A DNA stretch of 64,000 nucleotides from Psychrobacter arenosus (GCF_904848165.1 NZ_LR884459.1:2542001-2606000); one strand, 5' to 3'. Counted from the first letter of the stretch, positions 31,617 through 41,633 are shown. Notes: generated by a model not told the origin, from the letters alone. Program-made: numbers and translations.

Positions 31617-31915
31617 ATTATACTAAGTATTATTTGCTTTAATCAGTGAGGGATAGGAAATGCGTGGACTTAATAGCCGCTAGGCCGACTTACGTGAATA
31701 CCTTTTAATTCACAAACAGTCACCTAAAGCGACTGTTATTGATTAAGTTTTGCACTATTCTATAAGGGCGTAATAGGGCGACGCTGTCGATGCTGGTTAG
31801 ATTTTAAGCAGAGAGGTCGGCAGGATATGAGCCCCAAACTGACTTAAACTGGCAGCATCACTACACTGAATAACTGGGTAGTTTACTTCTAATAATTCAT
31901 TCTTTGGATACTTAT

Positions 31916-33706
31916 ATGACGCAACAAACTGACGCAACTGATGTAAAAGCCAACGACGAGCAGAACACGGCTAAGCCACCTGTCTATAAAGCTGAGCCCT
32001 ATCCTAAAACCCCGGATATTCCGAGCGACCGTCCTTGGTTAGAATCATATGAGCGCTATGGCATTCCTGCACAGATTGATATACCGGCAGATGACAGCTC
32101 ATTATTGGATATCTTTGAGCGTAATTTCAGCCGCTATGGCAATAAAAAAGCCTTTACTTGTATGGGCGCCTCGCTAACTTTTCATGAGTTGGATTTATAC
32201 AGCCGTCAGATTGCCGCTTATTTGCAGTCATTAGGACTAAAAAAAGGCGATAAAGTTAGCGTCATGATGCCCAACGTTTTACAGTATCCTATTGTCGCGC
32301 TAGGGGTGATTCGTGCGGGTTTTACTTTGGTCAATGTAAACCCGTTATATACCAGCCGTGAACTGTCGCATCAATTAGAGGACAGTGATACTAAAGCCTT
32401 ATTTATTATCGAAAATTTTGCGACTACTTTTACGGAAGCCGAGCATAAATCAGGCGTCGAGCATGTGATCGTTTGTAGTATGGGCGATATGTTAGGGTTC
32501 TTTAAGGGCACGCTAACCAACTTGGTCGTGCGCCATGTCAAGAAAATGGTCCCAGCTTATAATATTCCTAAGAGCATCCGCTTTAAGGAGGCACTGAATA
32601 AAGTTTCTGCTAGCCAATATCGCCGCCCTGATGTGGACTTAAGCGATGTGGCTTTGCTGCAATATACGGGTGGTACTACTGGGGTTGCCAAAGGCGCCAT
32701 GCTGACTCATGGTAACTTAGCAGCCAACATGTTGCAGATCAGTGCCTTAATGAACAGCGCTTTTGAAGATGACGTCACTTCTGAAGACGTTATCCTTGCC
32801 GCCTTACCACTGTATCATGTGTTCTCCTTTACCGTTTGCGGTCTATACCCGATGTATCAGGGCTATAACAGCTTATTAATCCCGAACCCACGCGATTTAG
32901 AAGATTTGATTAAGCAAATTGATAAATATAAGCCAGCTTTCTTACCGGCCGTCAATACGCTGTTCAATGGTCTGGTACAACAAGAGTCCTTTAAGAAACT
33001 GGATTTCTCCCATCTAAAAGCCGCTATCGGTGGCGGTATGTCGGTCTTGCCGAGTGTGGCTAAAGAGTGGCATGAGATTACGGGATTGCCTATTGTCGAA
33101 GGGTATGGCTTGTCAGAAACCTCTCCAGTAGTTGCCTTTAACCCGATGACCATTGCCGAGTTTACTGGCAAAATTGGTATCCCTGCATCAAATACAGATG
33201 TCATCCTTATCGATGATGACGAAAATGAGATGCCTATTGGTGAGCGCGGTGAAATTTGTGTCAAAGGCCCGCAAGTAATGTTGGGGTATCAAAACCGTCC
33301 TGATGAAACCGATAAGACTTTTACCAAGAGCGGTTATCTGAAAACTGGTGACATTGGTATTATGGATGAAAAAGGCTTTATCAAAATTGTCGATCGCAAA
33401 AAAGATATGATTTTAGTATCGGGCTTTAACGTTTATCCCAACGAGATCGAAGAGGCGATGTCTGAGCATCCTAATGTGTTGGAATGTGGGGCTATTGGTA
33501 TCCCTAGTGAGAGCCGCGGTGAAGACCCTAAAATCTTCGTCGTGAAAAAGGGCGAAGTGACCGAGAAAGAGCTGCTCGATTTCGGCAAAAAGAACCTCAC
33601 CGGCTATAAACGCCCTCGTAGTGTGCAATTTGTAGATGAGTTACCCAAGTCTAACGTGGGTAAAATATTACGTAAAGAATTGCGTAAAATGGAAGGTTTA
33701 GAGTAA
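31916..33706 (+). CDS. fadD: Long-chain fatty acid--CoA ligase (paralogue 2)
   Basis: Second acyl-CoA synthetase, visibly paralogous to the preceding one (identical or near-identical YTGGTTGVAKGAMLTH, GYGLSETSPV, VDRKKDMILVSGFNVYPNE, LPKSNVGKILRKEL). It differs by a longer N-terminal extension (about 40 residues, polar, Asp/Lys/Pro-rich). I place the start at ATG 31916 (596 residues), with a GGA about 7 nt upstream; a TTG at 31904 would add four residues. Different chain-length preference from paralogue 1 is possible but not shown. Confidence 0.93.
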   Translation: MTQQTDATDVKANDEQNTAKPPVYKAEPYPKTPDIPSDRPWLESYERYGIPAQIDIPADDSSLLDIFERNFSRYGNKKAFTCMGASLTFHELDLYSRQIAAYLQSLGLKKGDKVSVMMPNVLQYPIVALGVIRAGFTLVNVNPLYTSRELSHQLEDSDTKALFIIENFATTFTEAEHKSGVEHVIVCSMGDMLGFFKGTLTNLVVRHVKKMVPAYNIPKSIRFKEALNKVSASQYRRPDVDLSDVALLQYTGGTTGVAKGAMLTHGNLAANMLQISALMNSAFEDDVTSEDVILAALPLYHVFSFTVCGLYPMYQGYNSLLIPNPRDLEDLIKQIDKYKPAFLPAVNTLFNGLVQQESFKKLDFSHLKAAIGGGMSVLPSVAKEWHEITGLPIVEGYGLSETSPVVAFNPMTIAEFTGKIGIPASNTDVILIDDDENEMPIGERGEICVKGPQVMLGYQNRPDETDKTFTKSGYLKTGDIGIMDEKGFIKIVDRKKDMILVSGFNVYPNEIEEAMSEHPNVLECGAIGIPSESRGEDPKIFVVKKGEVTEKELLDFGKKNLTGYKRPRSVQFVDELPKSNVGKILRKELRKMEGLE

Positions 33707-33860
33707 AGCTGTGCCTTGCTATTAAGAAGTCATGGCGTTAGGATAGCGACATTAAGCCGTTTTGCCATAACTCTCTTTGTATAGATAACTAGGCGTAGAG
33801 AGTTATGCATTATGGCAGAAGCAATATAATGACTGAATCAATGATAGGAAACCGCTTTAC

Positions 33861-34577
33861 ATGCGTATAGATAACCGTGAGCTAAACCAACTTCGTCCCG
33901 TGACTTTTGAGCGGAATTACACCAAACATGCTGAAGGCTCCGTCCTAGTCAGCTTTGGCGATACCAAAGTATTGTGTACCGCCAGTGTCGAAAATGGCGT
34001 ACCCCGTTGGCTCAAAGGTCAAGGTAAAGGTTGGATTACGGCAGAATACGGCATGTTGCCACGCGCGACGAATACGCGTAACCAACGTGAAGCCGCTCGC
34101 GGTAAGCAGTCCGGTCGTACGCAAGAAATTCAGCGTCTGATCGGCCGTAGTCTACGCGCTATGGTAGATTTATCGAAGTTGGGTGAAAACACTATCTATC
34201 TAGATTGTGATGTTATTCAAGCCGATGGTGGTACCCGTACAGCCAGTATTACCGGTGCTGCCGTTGCCATGATTGATGCGCTTGAGACTTTGCAGAAAAA
34301 GAAAAAGTTAAAAGCCGATCCGTTAATTGGTCTCGTTGCTGCGGTTTCTGTGGGCATTAAAAATGGCGAAGTGTTGTTAGACTTGTGCTACGAAGAAGAT
34401 GCCAGTTGTGATACGGACCTAAACGTGGTTATGACGCAAAAAGGCGAGTTCATCGAGATTCAAGGCACTGCGGAAGAAAAACCCTTTACGCGTGCTGAAG
34501 CGGATAAAATGCTAGATGTGGCGCAAGCGGGTATTGCAGAATTAATTGCTATGCAGCAAACGGTTTTAGGCTGGTAG
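33861..34577 (+). CDS. rph: Ribonuclease PH
   Basis: Phosphorolytic 3'-5' exoribonuclease that trims tRNA 3' ends. Length 238 residues, as expected. Family stretches [49 protein letters not shown] (phosphate-binding arginines) and [19 protein letters not shown] are all intact. Single gene; no frameshift like that of E. coli K-12 rph. Confidence 0.96.
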   Translation: MRIDNRELNQLRPVTFERNYTKHAEGSVLVSFGDTKVLCTASVENGVPRWLKGQGKGWITAEYGMLPRATNTRNQREAARGKQSGRTQEIQRLIGRSLRAMVDLSKLGENTIYLDCDVIQADGGTRTASITGAAVAMIDALETLQKKKKLKADPLIGLVAAVSVGIKNGEVLLDLCYEEDASCDTDLNVVMTQKGEFIEIQGTAEEKPFTRAEADKMLDVAQAGIAELIAMQQTVLGW

Positions 34578-34712
34578 TCTGAGCCTATAGGGCTTAATAT
34601 GTTGGTTTGACGCTTAAGGGTTTATAGGCACTAAGCTATATATAATATTAGCAATAGAGGCTAGATAGGGTAAGCGCTAAGCAGGTAATAGACGCTAGTA
34701 AAGGACACGCTA

Positions 34713-35204
34713 ATGCTAAAACTAACGGATACTGGTGCTCATATCACTCTACAAGGACAGTCCACGCCGAGCGGCGATGGGCTGTTTTGGTTTGGGTCAG
34801 CGTTGCTGATTGGCGCAATAGGGGTCGCAATGGCCATGAGTCTATTACCTGAACGCTGGGCCATCGGCGCTTTAGGCTTATTAATTGTGGGCAGCTTTAT
34901 TTTTAACCGTCAACGGCAACAGCTGAAAAAACAAACTGCCAGTCTGATTCGTGGCGGCACTTTAGACGTACAAGTTGGCGCGTTTACCCATACCGCTCTG
35001 GGCAAGCAAAACCGTATTGTCATAGCTGCAGGCGATCAAATTGAGATTAGGGGGGAGGAGCTGGTCATTGTAGATGCCAACCATCAGCAAAAGTGTCAAG
35101 TCTCAGGTTTTGATTCGACCAAAGAGGCGCAGGTGATGCAAGCAGTATTGCAAGGGCAGCAATTCGGTAAACGCAACGCCAATATTAAAATGCAGTCTAA
35201 TTAA
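34713..35204 (+). CDS. Membrane protein of unknown function with two helices and a basic linker
   Basis: 163 residues. Two adjacent hydrophobic helices (about 24-46 and 49-66) with almost no loop, then a basic segment NRQRQQLKKQ and a soluble C-terminal region of alternating beta strands (DVQVGAF, NRIVIAAGDQIEIRGEELVIVDA) that resembles a small beta-barrel or PH-like fold. The layout is similar to small bacterial membrane-anchored PH-like proteins, but no family is recognised. An AAAGGA sequence precedes the start. Confidence 0.55.
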   Translation: MLKLTDTGAHITLQGQSTPSGDGLFWFGSALLIGAIGVAMAMSLLPERWAIGALGLLIVGSFIFNRQRQQLKKQTASLIRGGTLDVQVGAFTHTALGKQNRIVIAAGDQIEIRGEELVIVDANHQQKCQVSGFDSTKEAQVMQAVLQGQQFGKRNANIKMQSN

Positions 35205-35413
35205 GTAGCTTCTTTCATTAAGTAATGTCTGTCATATTAACTAATCACTTTCATCAAGTGCAGTTTGTCATAATCCGCCACCCCGGCAAAAAACGATATC
35301 GCCACCCTCTAAAAAAGCTGTTAAATGCCAGCGAAATTGCTTAAACTCATAAGACTTTCAGTTATCCCATTACAGGCCAACCGGCCAGACCACTCAAGGA
35401 TAGGGAGGTCATT

Positions 35414-36058
35414 ATGACACCACGTTATACGGCAGTTGTTGTTCAGCTTCAATCACTTCTCACCCTCAGTTTGACGCTAGCCGCAGTATGCGCTTTGCCT
35501 ACGGTAGCGAATGCGGCTATTTTTAACTCTGCTAACACCACTATCGTTCCTGCAAATACGGCTTATGCCAGCCCCCCTGTAGCCTTTCCACAGTTGGCGA
35601 CCCCACCGGCTTTTATGCAATCTTACGATAATTTAAAGCCTGAGCACGCCTCGGTAGTGCTAGCGTCCGAAGCTATGGCGACCCCAGCGGCGCAACAAGT
35701 GCTACGCCAAGTCAGAGTGATGGCGTTGGATCAGCGGACTATCTTACCGGGCGGCTGTTGGGATTACTTAAATGCGGCTTTTCAGCGTGCAGGGATTAGC
35801 AGAGATACCATCTTTGAAGGCACGTATCGAGCCGGGCCTTATGCCGATAGCGAGTCGTTACGCTCAGGGGACTGGTTGTATTATATTAATCATGGCTATA
35901 ATGATATCGAGCACAGCGGTTTATTTATCGGCTGGGTAGATAAGCCGAGTCGGCAAGCGTTAATCCTAAGTTATGCGGGGGAAAGTCGTCATGAGCCAGC
36001 TCGTTATAAAGTTTATGACTTGAGCCATGTTTACCAGATTATGCGACCCACAGCTTAA
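35414..36058 (+). CDS. Exported protein with NlpC/P60-like Cys-His motifs
   Basis: 214 residues with a signal peptide (cleavage probably after VANA, residue 34) and a low-complexity linker (35-80). The C-terminal region contains GGCWDYLNAAFQRAG (Cys115) and SGDWLYYINHGYNDIEHSGLFIGW (His167), which match the spacing of the catalytic Cys and His in NlpC/P60 peptidases (N-terminal Cys helix, then GD-strand, then H-G/GL strand). The role would be peptidoglycan or amide hydrolysis in the periplasm. No close family is recognised, and a non-catalytic member is possible. Confidence 0.55.
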   Translation: MTPRYTAVVVQLQSLLTLSLTLAAVCALPTVANAAIFNSANTTIVPANTAYASPPVAFPQLATPPAFMQSYDNLKPEHASVVLASEAMATPAAQQVLRQVRVMALDQRTILPGGCWDYLNAAFQRAGISRDTIFEGTYRAGPYADSESLRSGDWLYYINHGYNDIEHSGLFIGWVDKPSRQALILSYAGESRHEPARYKVYDLSHVYQIMRPTA

Positions 36059-36117
36059 GCAAGATTTAGTTTGGTGAATTCCTAACTGTTAACCGTTAGC
36101 TGTTAATAGCGAACCCT

Positions 36118-36152
36118 AAAAAAGCCCATAACTTTTAGCTATGGGCTTTTTT
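36118..36152 (+). terminator. Bidirectional rho-independent terminator
   Basis: AAAAAAGCCCATA (36118-36130) and TATGGGCTTTTTT (36140-36152) form a 13-bp stem. The A run on one side and T run on the other serve both the plus-strand gene ending at 36058 and the minus-strand hemJ ending at 36210. Confidence 0.92.
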
Positions 36153-36209
36153 ATTGACTAGCAATATTGACCAGTAATGCTAGACAGGATAAGCCTATTG
36201 GCCGCACGA

Positions 36210-36644
36210 TTAAAAAGGTTTTACAATCACCAAAATAACCACGGCGACCAATACCAATACCGGTACCTCGTTAAACCAGCGCCAAAATTTATCGGTTTTA
36301 TAATGAGCATCGTCCATTAGTTTTTTGCGATAAAATCCGCAAGCGCCATGATAAGCAGAGAGCAACACGACCAAGGTTAATTTGGCATGCAGCCACCCTT
36401 GGGTTTTATACACGTCCCAGCCCAATACTAACATCCAAATCCCAAAGATCCAAGTAGCAATCATGGAGGGGGTCATGATACCGCGATACAGTTTGCGCTC
36501 CATAATGGCAAAGCGCTCATGGCTGATACGGTCATCACTCATCGCATGATAAACAAACAGGCGGGGCAAATAAAATATTGCCGCAAACCAACACACCATC
36601 GAGATAACGTGTGCCGCTTTAATCCAATTAAAATAATCTGCCAT
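36210..36644 (-). CDS. hemJ: Protoporphyrinogen IX oxidase HemJ
   Basis: Membrane enzyme converting protoporphyrinogen IX to protoporphyrin IX. The 144-residue protein has four hydrophobic segments and HemJ-type conserved residues: KAAHVISMVCWFAAIFYLPRLFVYH, KLYRGIMTPSM, GWLHAKL and RWFNEVPVLVL. HemJ is the form used by Acinetobacter and relatives in place of HemG. The similar CopD-domain family is an alternative, but the size and the LPRLFVYH and FNE-P motifs favour HemJ. Confidence 0.88.
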   Translation of the reverse strand: MADYFNWIKAAHVISMVCWFAAIFYLPRLFVYHAMSDDRISHERFAIMERKLYRGIMTPSMIATWIFGIWMLVLGWDVYKTQGWLHAKLTLVVLLSAYHGACGFYRKKLMDDAHYKTDKFWRWFNEVPVLVLVAVVILVIVKPF

Positions 36645-36821
36645 AGGGCTGCCTTAAATCGTATAGAGTAGGGTGGCGCGCTACCGGACAAACAGCTTGT
36701 TTTTATAGCTATTGGTAGCCGACAAGCTAGCGATTATACCGCTGTCTTAGCTTTTGTGCTATGCAAGGAACGACCTAGGTCAAACGTTGGCAAATGGCGC
36801 GACTTGCTAAGATATAACAAT

Positions 36822-36862
36822 AAAAAATACCTAGCCCCACAATAACGGGCTAAGCCTTTTTT
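36822..36862 (-). terminator. Terminator downstream of bioB
   Basis: CCTAGCCC (36830-36837) and GGGCTAAG (36847-36854) form an 8-bp stem with one wobble; an A run on the left gives a T tail on the bioB strand, and a T run is also present on the right. Confidence 0.65.
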
Positions 36863-36954
36863 ATAACGATTTTTTATAACGTATGACGCTGCCTGATATT
36901 GTAGATACGTTATTAGCAGTGCAATATAAGTAGCGCAATATAAGTAGTCAAAGG

Positions 36955-38106
36955 TTAAGCGGGCATGACTAGCGCAGACGTATGAGCCGTTACTGCATCC
37001 GTCACTAAGACTTGTCTTGGGCGACTAATCTGTGCGGTTAGTCCTAGCTGCTTCATCAAACGGTCATCATTAGACTGGCTCGCATTGCCCGTAGTCAGTA
37101 GTTTATCCCCATAAAAGAAGGAGTTGGCGCCCGCCATAAAGGCCAATGCCTGCTCAGAGTCTGACAAGCTTTCGCGGCCTGCAGAGAGACGCACATAGCT
37201 TTTAGGGCAGCACAGACGCGTCACTGCAATGGTGCGAATCCATTCTAATACTGGCAGCTCGCCTTCGTTTAATATCTTGTCACCAAGCGGTGTGCCTGCG
37301 ATAGGGACCAGTAAGTTAACCGGAATAGATTCTGGCGGTATCGGCATACTGGCCAACTCATAAACCCAATCGATACGATCGTCACGGCCTTCACCCATAC
37401 CAACGATACTGCCGCTACAGACATTGATACCGGCATCGCGTACATGGTTGATAGTGGCTAAGCGGTCATCGTAGCTGCGGGTGCTAACCACTTCATCATA
37501 ATAGCGTCGCGACGTGTCTAAGTTATGGTTATAGTAATCGAGCCCCGCGTCTGCTAATTGGCGCGATTGCTCAGGGGTCAGCATCCCTAGAGTCATACAA
37601 GTCTCTAACCCTAAGGCTTTGACCTCTTTGACCAACTCAGCCACATATGGCATGTCTTTGGCACTCGGATGTTTCCACGCTGCGCCCATACAAAAGCGCG
37701 AGGAACCAGAGGCTTTAGCACGTTTGGCCGCTGCGATAACTTTATCAACTTCCAGACGTTTTTCGGCCTGCAGTTTGGTCTTATCACGGTGATGACCTGA
37801 CTGTGAGCAATAGCCGCAGTCTTCAGGACAGTTGCCGGTTTTAATCGATAGTAACGTGCTGATTTGCACTTCATTGGCGTTGAAATGTTGACGGTGCACT
37901 TGCTGGGCTTGTAACAACAAGTCCATAAAGGGCATATCGAATAATTCAGCAATATACTCCCGGGTAATAGCCGGTTGACTGCTAGCAGTATGTTGGTCTG
38001 ACATGACCGCATCAAAGTTTACACTGCCTGTATGATTACTACCGTGTGTGCTTGCCGATTGCGGCTCGCTAATCCCTAATAAACTGGTCATTGTGCTGCT
38101 CATCAT
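36955..38106 (-). CDS. bioB: Biotin synthase
   Basis: Radical SAM enzyme inserting sulfur into dethiobiotin. Length 383 residues. The SAM 4Fe-4S ligands are Cys93, Cys97 and Cys100 (CPEDCGYC); the usual downstream cluster residues occur in [10 protein letters not shown] and LETCMTLGM. The protein has an N-terminal extension of about 40 residues that is Ser/Thr/His-rich, longer than in E. coli BioB. AGGA lies 6 nt before the ATG at 38106; a second ATG directly follows. Other bio genes are not in the window. Confidence 0.95.
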   Translation of the reverse strand: MMSSTMTSLLGISEPQSASTHGSNHTGSVNFDAVMSDQHTASSQPAITREYIAELFDMPFMDLLLQAQQVHRQHFNANEVQISTLLSIKTGNCPEDCGYCSQSGHHRDKTKLQAEKRLEVDKVIAAAKRAKASGSSRFCMGAAWKHPSAKDMPYVAELVKEVKALGLETCMTLGMLTPEQSRQLADAGLDYYNHNLDTSRRYYDEVVSTRSYDDRLATINHVRDAGINVCSGSIVGMGEGRDDRIDWVYELASMPIPPESIPVNLLVPIAGTPLGDKILNEGELPVLEWIRTIAVTRLCCPKSYVRLSAGRESLSDSEQALAFMAGANSFFYGDKLLTTGNASQSNDDRLMKQLGLTAQISRPRQVLVTDAVTAHTSALVMPA

Positions 38107-38686
38107 CCTTAATCCTATTTAGTCATTGATATCATTATAAGACCATTGTCCTTTATCTAGCTTAATAACTAGCGATAGCACAATGGTCTATAACTTATTA
38201 CTTAATTTACTCATTCATATGCTTAATCAAGGCAGTGCTTGATGTTGTTACAGTGCTGATGCTTAAAGTGGTAATTCTTAAAATGCTAATGCTTAAAGTG
38301 GTTGTTCATAAACTGATTTTGCTTAAATTACTGACATAAAGTCTTTTATAACCCGAGTCGTTAATGAGCCGTTAAAAGCCGTTAGCTACTAAGATGATTA
38401 TAATCGTATCACTTTATAAGGTAAGTGGGGTGAAATTAGCGGGTATCTTAGCATCTTTAGCGAATATTTCTCTCAGTAGCGCTTTGAGGAAACGTAGTTT
38501 TTTTGCAATAGCGTTGATGACGGCTTTTATAAGCTGTGCCTTTATAGATAGTATTTATTATCTAAATTATTGTTATTATTAGTAATAATAGATATTGCCA
38601 TAAAAAAGTGGCTATCAAAAATCGGCTATAGAAAAGTTGCGGTGAAAAAGTTGCTGTAATGAAGATTAATAGGAAAAAGTCAGCAT
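38107..38686. promoter_or_regulatory. Intergenic region upstream of bioB
   Basis: About 580 bp with no credible gene. ATGCTTAAAGTGGT occurs twice (about 38259-38272 and 38290-38303), with degenerate versions between and after them (ATTCTTAAAATG, TTGCTTAAATTA), giving a loosely periodic array of CTTAAA motifs. It may hold the bioB promoter; the repeats have no assigned role. Confidence 0.4.
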
Positions 38687-38727
38687 AAAAAAAATTGCCC
38701 AAACGATATCGCATCATTTGGGCAATT
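38687..38727 (-). terminator. Terminator downstream of SCP2-domain gene
   Basis: AATTGCCCAAA (38693-38703) and TTTGGGCAATT (38717-38727) give an 11-bp perfect stem; the A8 run on the left is the T tail on the minus strand. Confidence 0.88.
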
Positions 38728-38764
38728 AAATGACTAGCTTAGCCATTATTAAATAATTTTAAGC

Positions 38765-39271
38765 TTATTTACCAAGTTTATGTTTTGCTACGCCAATCCA
38801 ATGCTTAGCAAACTGTTGCGCTTTATAAGCGTATGGCTTAGCTTTTTGGATATAAGGTTTATACTCTTCTGGAATCTCAGGAACGATATATTTAGCCAAT
38901 TTATTGAACCACATCAGCAAGCTGTAGTCGCCTTCCATCTTTAGCTCACCGGCTTGAATGGCGGTCATAAACGCAGCGACATTACCACCTGTCAACAGTT
39001 TGACGCCCGTAGCTGAATCTTTAAAATCGATGCTTAACGTTGGTTTTTCAGCAGCGCCGCTTTTTTGCGTAAAGCTACCATTTTTAAATTGGTAATAGCG
39101 AGCTACGCCGGCTGAGTCAGCGCCCAATTGGATAGTGACATCACGGTCAGCCAACAAGGCTTTAAAGTCTTCATTGTCGCCACCGGCCAACATAGACAAA
39201 CGATAGCCAACAGCGGCTAGCAAAGCATCGAGGGGATCGGCTTTAATATTCAGTACTGGGATAGTAAACAT
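38765..39271 (-). CDS. SCP2 sterol-binding-domain protein
   Basis: 168 residues. Residues about 10-115 match the SCP2-like lipid-binding fold (DVTIQLGADSAGVARYYQFKNG, PTLSIDFKDSATGVKLLTGG, AIQAGELKMEGDYSLLMWFNKL). The C-terminal 45 residues are basic and Tyr/Lys-rich. The start is fixed at ATG 39271 by AGGAG 7 nt upstream; the longer frame to 39328 would add a spurious hydrophobic leader. Bacterial members are thought to bind hydrophobic ligands, with UbiJ an example; the ligand here is unknown. Confidence 0.85.
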   Translation of the reverse strand: MFTIPVLNIKADPLDALLAAVGYRLSMLAGGDNEDFKALLADRDVTIQLGADSAGVARYYQFKNGSFTQKSGAAEKPTLSIDFKDSATGVKLLTGGNVAAFMTAIQAGELKMEGDYSLLMWFNKLAKYIVPEIPEEYKPYIQKAKPYAYKAQQFAKHWIGVAKHKLGK

Positions 39272-39683
39272 AAACAAGCTCCTAAAAAATAAAAAAATGA
39301 ATGCTGCTATGCAGATAATAGTCCACATAGGGATAGATAAGTAATGGGCATAGTATAACGGCTCTAGCCTTGAGCTTATTAGTAATTACGTTGACGCTTT
39401 AGTTCTACATGTAACTAAGTCGCTGGCTGCGTAAAGGTCGACTGTCCACAGTATAGTAACTCGCTATCGTTAGCGAAAGAGCAGAATAAAAAAAAGTTGA
39501 GTGCTAAAAAAGCCCGTCCTTAATAATAAAAGACAGGCTCTAGATATAGGGGCTTAGCATTAATGAATAGGGCTTATCGCTAACTAACAGGGCGCATCAC
39601 TAGTTAATACTGAATAGAAATCGCCTGTTAACTAGCAATGCGGTTATAAAAATTGCAGAATAATGGGGCTAGTCTTTAAAAAG
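39272..39683. other. Intergenic region between SCP2 gene and membrane-protein gene
   Basis: About 410 bp with no gene. It contains the minus-strand terminator at 39506-39539 and presumably the promoter of the SCP2-domain gene near 39290-39360. Nothing else was recognised. Confidence 0.4.
39506..39539 (-). terminator. Terminator downstream of four-helix membrane-protein gene
   Basis: On the minus strand AGCCTGTC and GACGGGCT form an 8-bp stem with one wobble and a 13-nt loop, followed by a T5-6 run (plus-strand A run at 39506-39510). Confidence 0.7.
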
Positions 39684-40100
39684 TTATTGAAATTTAGGCT
39701 GATATTCATCGTAAACCGGCGTGTGCTCGATATAACGCTGCTGCACTACCGCCTGACCCGATTTGCTGCGAATACTGATACTGTCGTGACGCCAAGCGCG
39801 GGCAATAATCCAAGCGCATAGGGGTAACCAACTTAAGGCCATCGCCGCGACATAACCATGCCAACTGGATAACGGTAAAGCCGCGGTAAGCGCATACTGG
39901 ATACCTTCGATCACGAGCCAATAGCCCATGCCTGCCAAGGCGTATAAGAGCAGGTAGCGTTGTGACGATAGCGCAGTAGCCAAGATACCTATTGCTAATA
40001 AGCCATAGCCCAAGATCTCACCTATGCTTAGGGTTGCCGAGCTAAACGGTGTCCAGCTTGCGTCGCCAGCAGAGAGTGTCGTGAGGGTAAGTATAACCAT
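39684..40100 (-). CDS. Predicted four-helix membrane protein of unknown function
   Basis: About 138 residues with four hydrophobic segments (about 25-105), then a short polar C-terminal tail with several Tyr and Gln. Conserved-looking features are few (WLVIEGIQYALTAALP). The start at 40100 has GAGG 8 nt upstream; an ATG two codons earlier (40106) is too close to that site. No family is recognised. The layout is that of VanZ-like or small DUF membrane proteins, without firm evidence. Confidence 0.5.
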   Translation of the reverse strand: MVILTLTTLSAGDASWTPFSSATLSIGEILGYGLLAIGILATALSSQRYLLLYALAGMGYWLVIEGIQYALTAALPLSSWHGYVAAMALSWLPLCAWIIARAWRHDSISIRSKSGQAVVQQRYIEHTPVYDEYQPKFQ

Positions 40101-40228
40101 GTGCATCGCCTCGTTAGCAGTCAGATAATGTTACGGTATGAGCCTATTATGGCGACAAAGTATGACAAGCTAAAGGGCAAGACGACACAGTTGCGACAGT
40201 GGTTGTCGTCTAAAAATCGGCTAATTTT

Positions 40229-40252
40229 ATGCCCTTATTTAGGGCATTTTTA
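40229..40252 (+). other. Small hairpin with plus-strand T run
   Basis: ATGCCC (40229-40234) and GGGCAT (40242-40247) form a 6-bp stem followed by T5 on the plus strand. Both flanking genes are on the minus strand, so its role as terminator is doubtful. Confidence 0.35.
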
Positions 40253-40353
40253 AGGCGTTATGGCACTAGGGGTAGCGGAGATTTTGCATGAAATAAGCTA
40301 AAAAATACTGGTAAATTTTGCGGCGTATTTTTTGTAATCGTCCTATAGTTTTA

Positions 40354-41328
40354 TTAGTGAGCAGTCTCGCCACGACGGCCCCACCAAGAAATTAACAACA
40401 CTAGGGCTGCACCCACAATCATTAAACCAATAGTCGTTGCCCACTGCGCCCCACCCGGAAAGTCTCCCGGCATTACGTTGCCCAGCTCAGCTGTTTTCCA
40501 AGGCCAAATTTTCACTAATGACCCAGCGATAAAGCCCGTCAATAGCGCAAGCGTCGCTTGATAATAGCGGGCAAGCAGCCATTTTAACATTCGCGTAAAC
40601 AACAACAGTCCGGTCACCATACCGGCGACTACCGTCAGTAAGATAGAAAAATTCAAAGTATGTACGGCTTCCAGAATCGTATCGTAAGCACCGAGCAGCA
40701 ATAAGATAAATGAGCCGGAAACCCCTGGCAAAATCATCGCGCAAATAGCGATAGCGCCTGACATAAATAGGTAGGGCAGACTGGGAGAGGCGGGCATAAT
40801 TGGCGCCGTACTAATGAGGACAGCCGCTACCATACCGACGACAAATAATCCCATGCGTGCCGCTGTCCAACGGGTAACTTCTGTGAGCAGGACAAATACT
40901 GTGGCCACGACTAAGCCAAAAAAGAACGACCAAATGAGTAGCGGTTGATGGTCTAACAAATATTTAATACCGCCTGCTAGCGTAATAAAGCTAGTAGCAA
41001 TTCCCGCTACCAAACAAAGTAAAAAGGTCGCATCCACATGCCGCCAAACGGCCATGATGCCCTGCATACCGCCTTGACGTCGCCAGACCTGCCAGAGCTC
41101 CGGGCCAATACTGCTGATAGCATTGATTAAGCGCTCATAGATACCGGCGATAAGGGCGATCGTGCCTCCTGAAACCCCAGGCACAATGTCTGCAGCCCCC
41201 ATAGCGATACCTTTGACATATACCCCTAACAGTTGCTTGGGCTCATTGTTCGGGTTTATAGGTGTAGTAGGCGCTGAGTCTGCGGTTGATAGGGCAGTAG
41301 GACGCTGAGATTCGGGAGAGGAGGACAT
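40354..41328 (-). CDS. popT: DUF368 membrane protein (PopT-type polyprenyl-phosphate transporter)
   Basis: 324-residue polytopic protein with about nine hydrophobic segments. The DUF368 signature KGIAMGAADIVPGVSGGTIALIAGIYE is near the N-terminus (about 34-60) and a related repeat ICAMILPGVSGSFILLLLGAYD occurs in the second half, giving the inverted-repeat layout of the family. DUF368 proteins have been shown to recycle undecaprenyl phosphate across the inner membrane (PopT in Vibrio cholerae), so a role in cell-wall lipid recycling is likely. The N-terminal 30 residues are Ser/Thr/Pro-rich and probably disordered. Confidence 0.9.
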   Translation of the reverse strand: MSSSPESQRPTALSTADSAPTTPINPNNEPKQLLGVYVKGIAMGAADIVPGVSGGTIALIAGIYERLINAISSIGPELWQVWRRQGGMQGIMAVWRHVDATFLLCLVAGIATSFITLAGGIKYLLDHQPLLIWSFFFGLVVATVFVLLTEVTRWTAARMGLFVVGMVAAVLISTAPIMPASPSLPYLFMSGAIAICAMILPGVSGSFILLLLGAYDTILEAVHTLNFSILLTVVAGMVTGLLLFTRMLKWLLARYYQATLALLTGFIAGSLVKIWPWKTAELGNVMPGDFPGGAQWATTIGLMIVGAALVLLISWWGRRGETAH

Positions 41329-41633
41329 AGAGGACGCTCAAAAGATAAAAAAATAAGAGTAGGACTAAATAAAGCCATAGGGTGAAGCCACTAAGATCAT
41401 TAATACCCGGCAATAAAAACGCGAGATAATAAGTTACCTCGCGTAGTTTATTGAAACCTTAGACGACTAGCAATATAAATAGCGTCCCATGAGAAACCCT
41501 AATTGTATCTACTCCCTGGTTTATGCAACCAAAACCATTAACCGCTTTATAAGAGACTTAGGCCTTATGAAAGATTAGCGGCTTTATAAGAGAGTAATAG
41601 CTTTATAAAATAGCTGCCATCTATAAAAGTATA
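41329..41633. other. Gap between popT and serB
   Basis: About 305 bp on which no gene is seen. It contains the minus-strand terminator of serB at 41414-41444 and, closer to popT, its likely promoter. The repeated stretch TTTATAAGAGA occurs twice near 41546-41592. Confidence 0.4.
41414..41444 (-). terminator. Terminator downstream of serB
   Basis: ACGCGAG (41419-41425) and CTCGCGT (41438-41444) form a 7-bp GC-rich stem; AAAAA on the left gives the T tail on the minus strand. Confidence 0.8.

Noticed and set aside
33861..34577. Frameshift in rph as in E. coli K-12
   Set aside because: The reading frame is complete to the usual length with the normal C-terminus.
38394..38582. 62-residue hydrophobic open frame upstream of bioB
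   Set aside because: AT-driven composition and no ribosome binding site; looks fortuitous.
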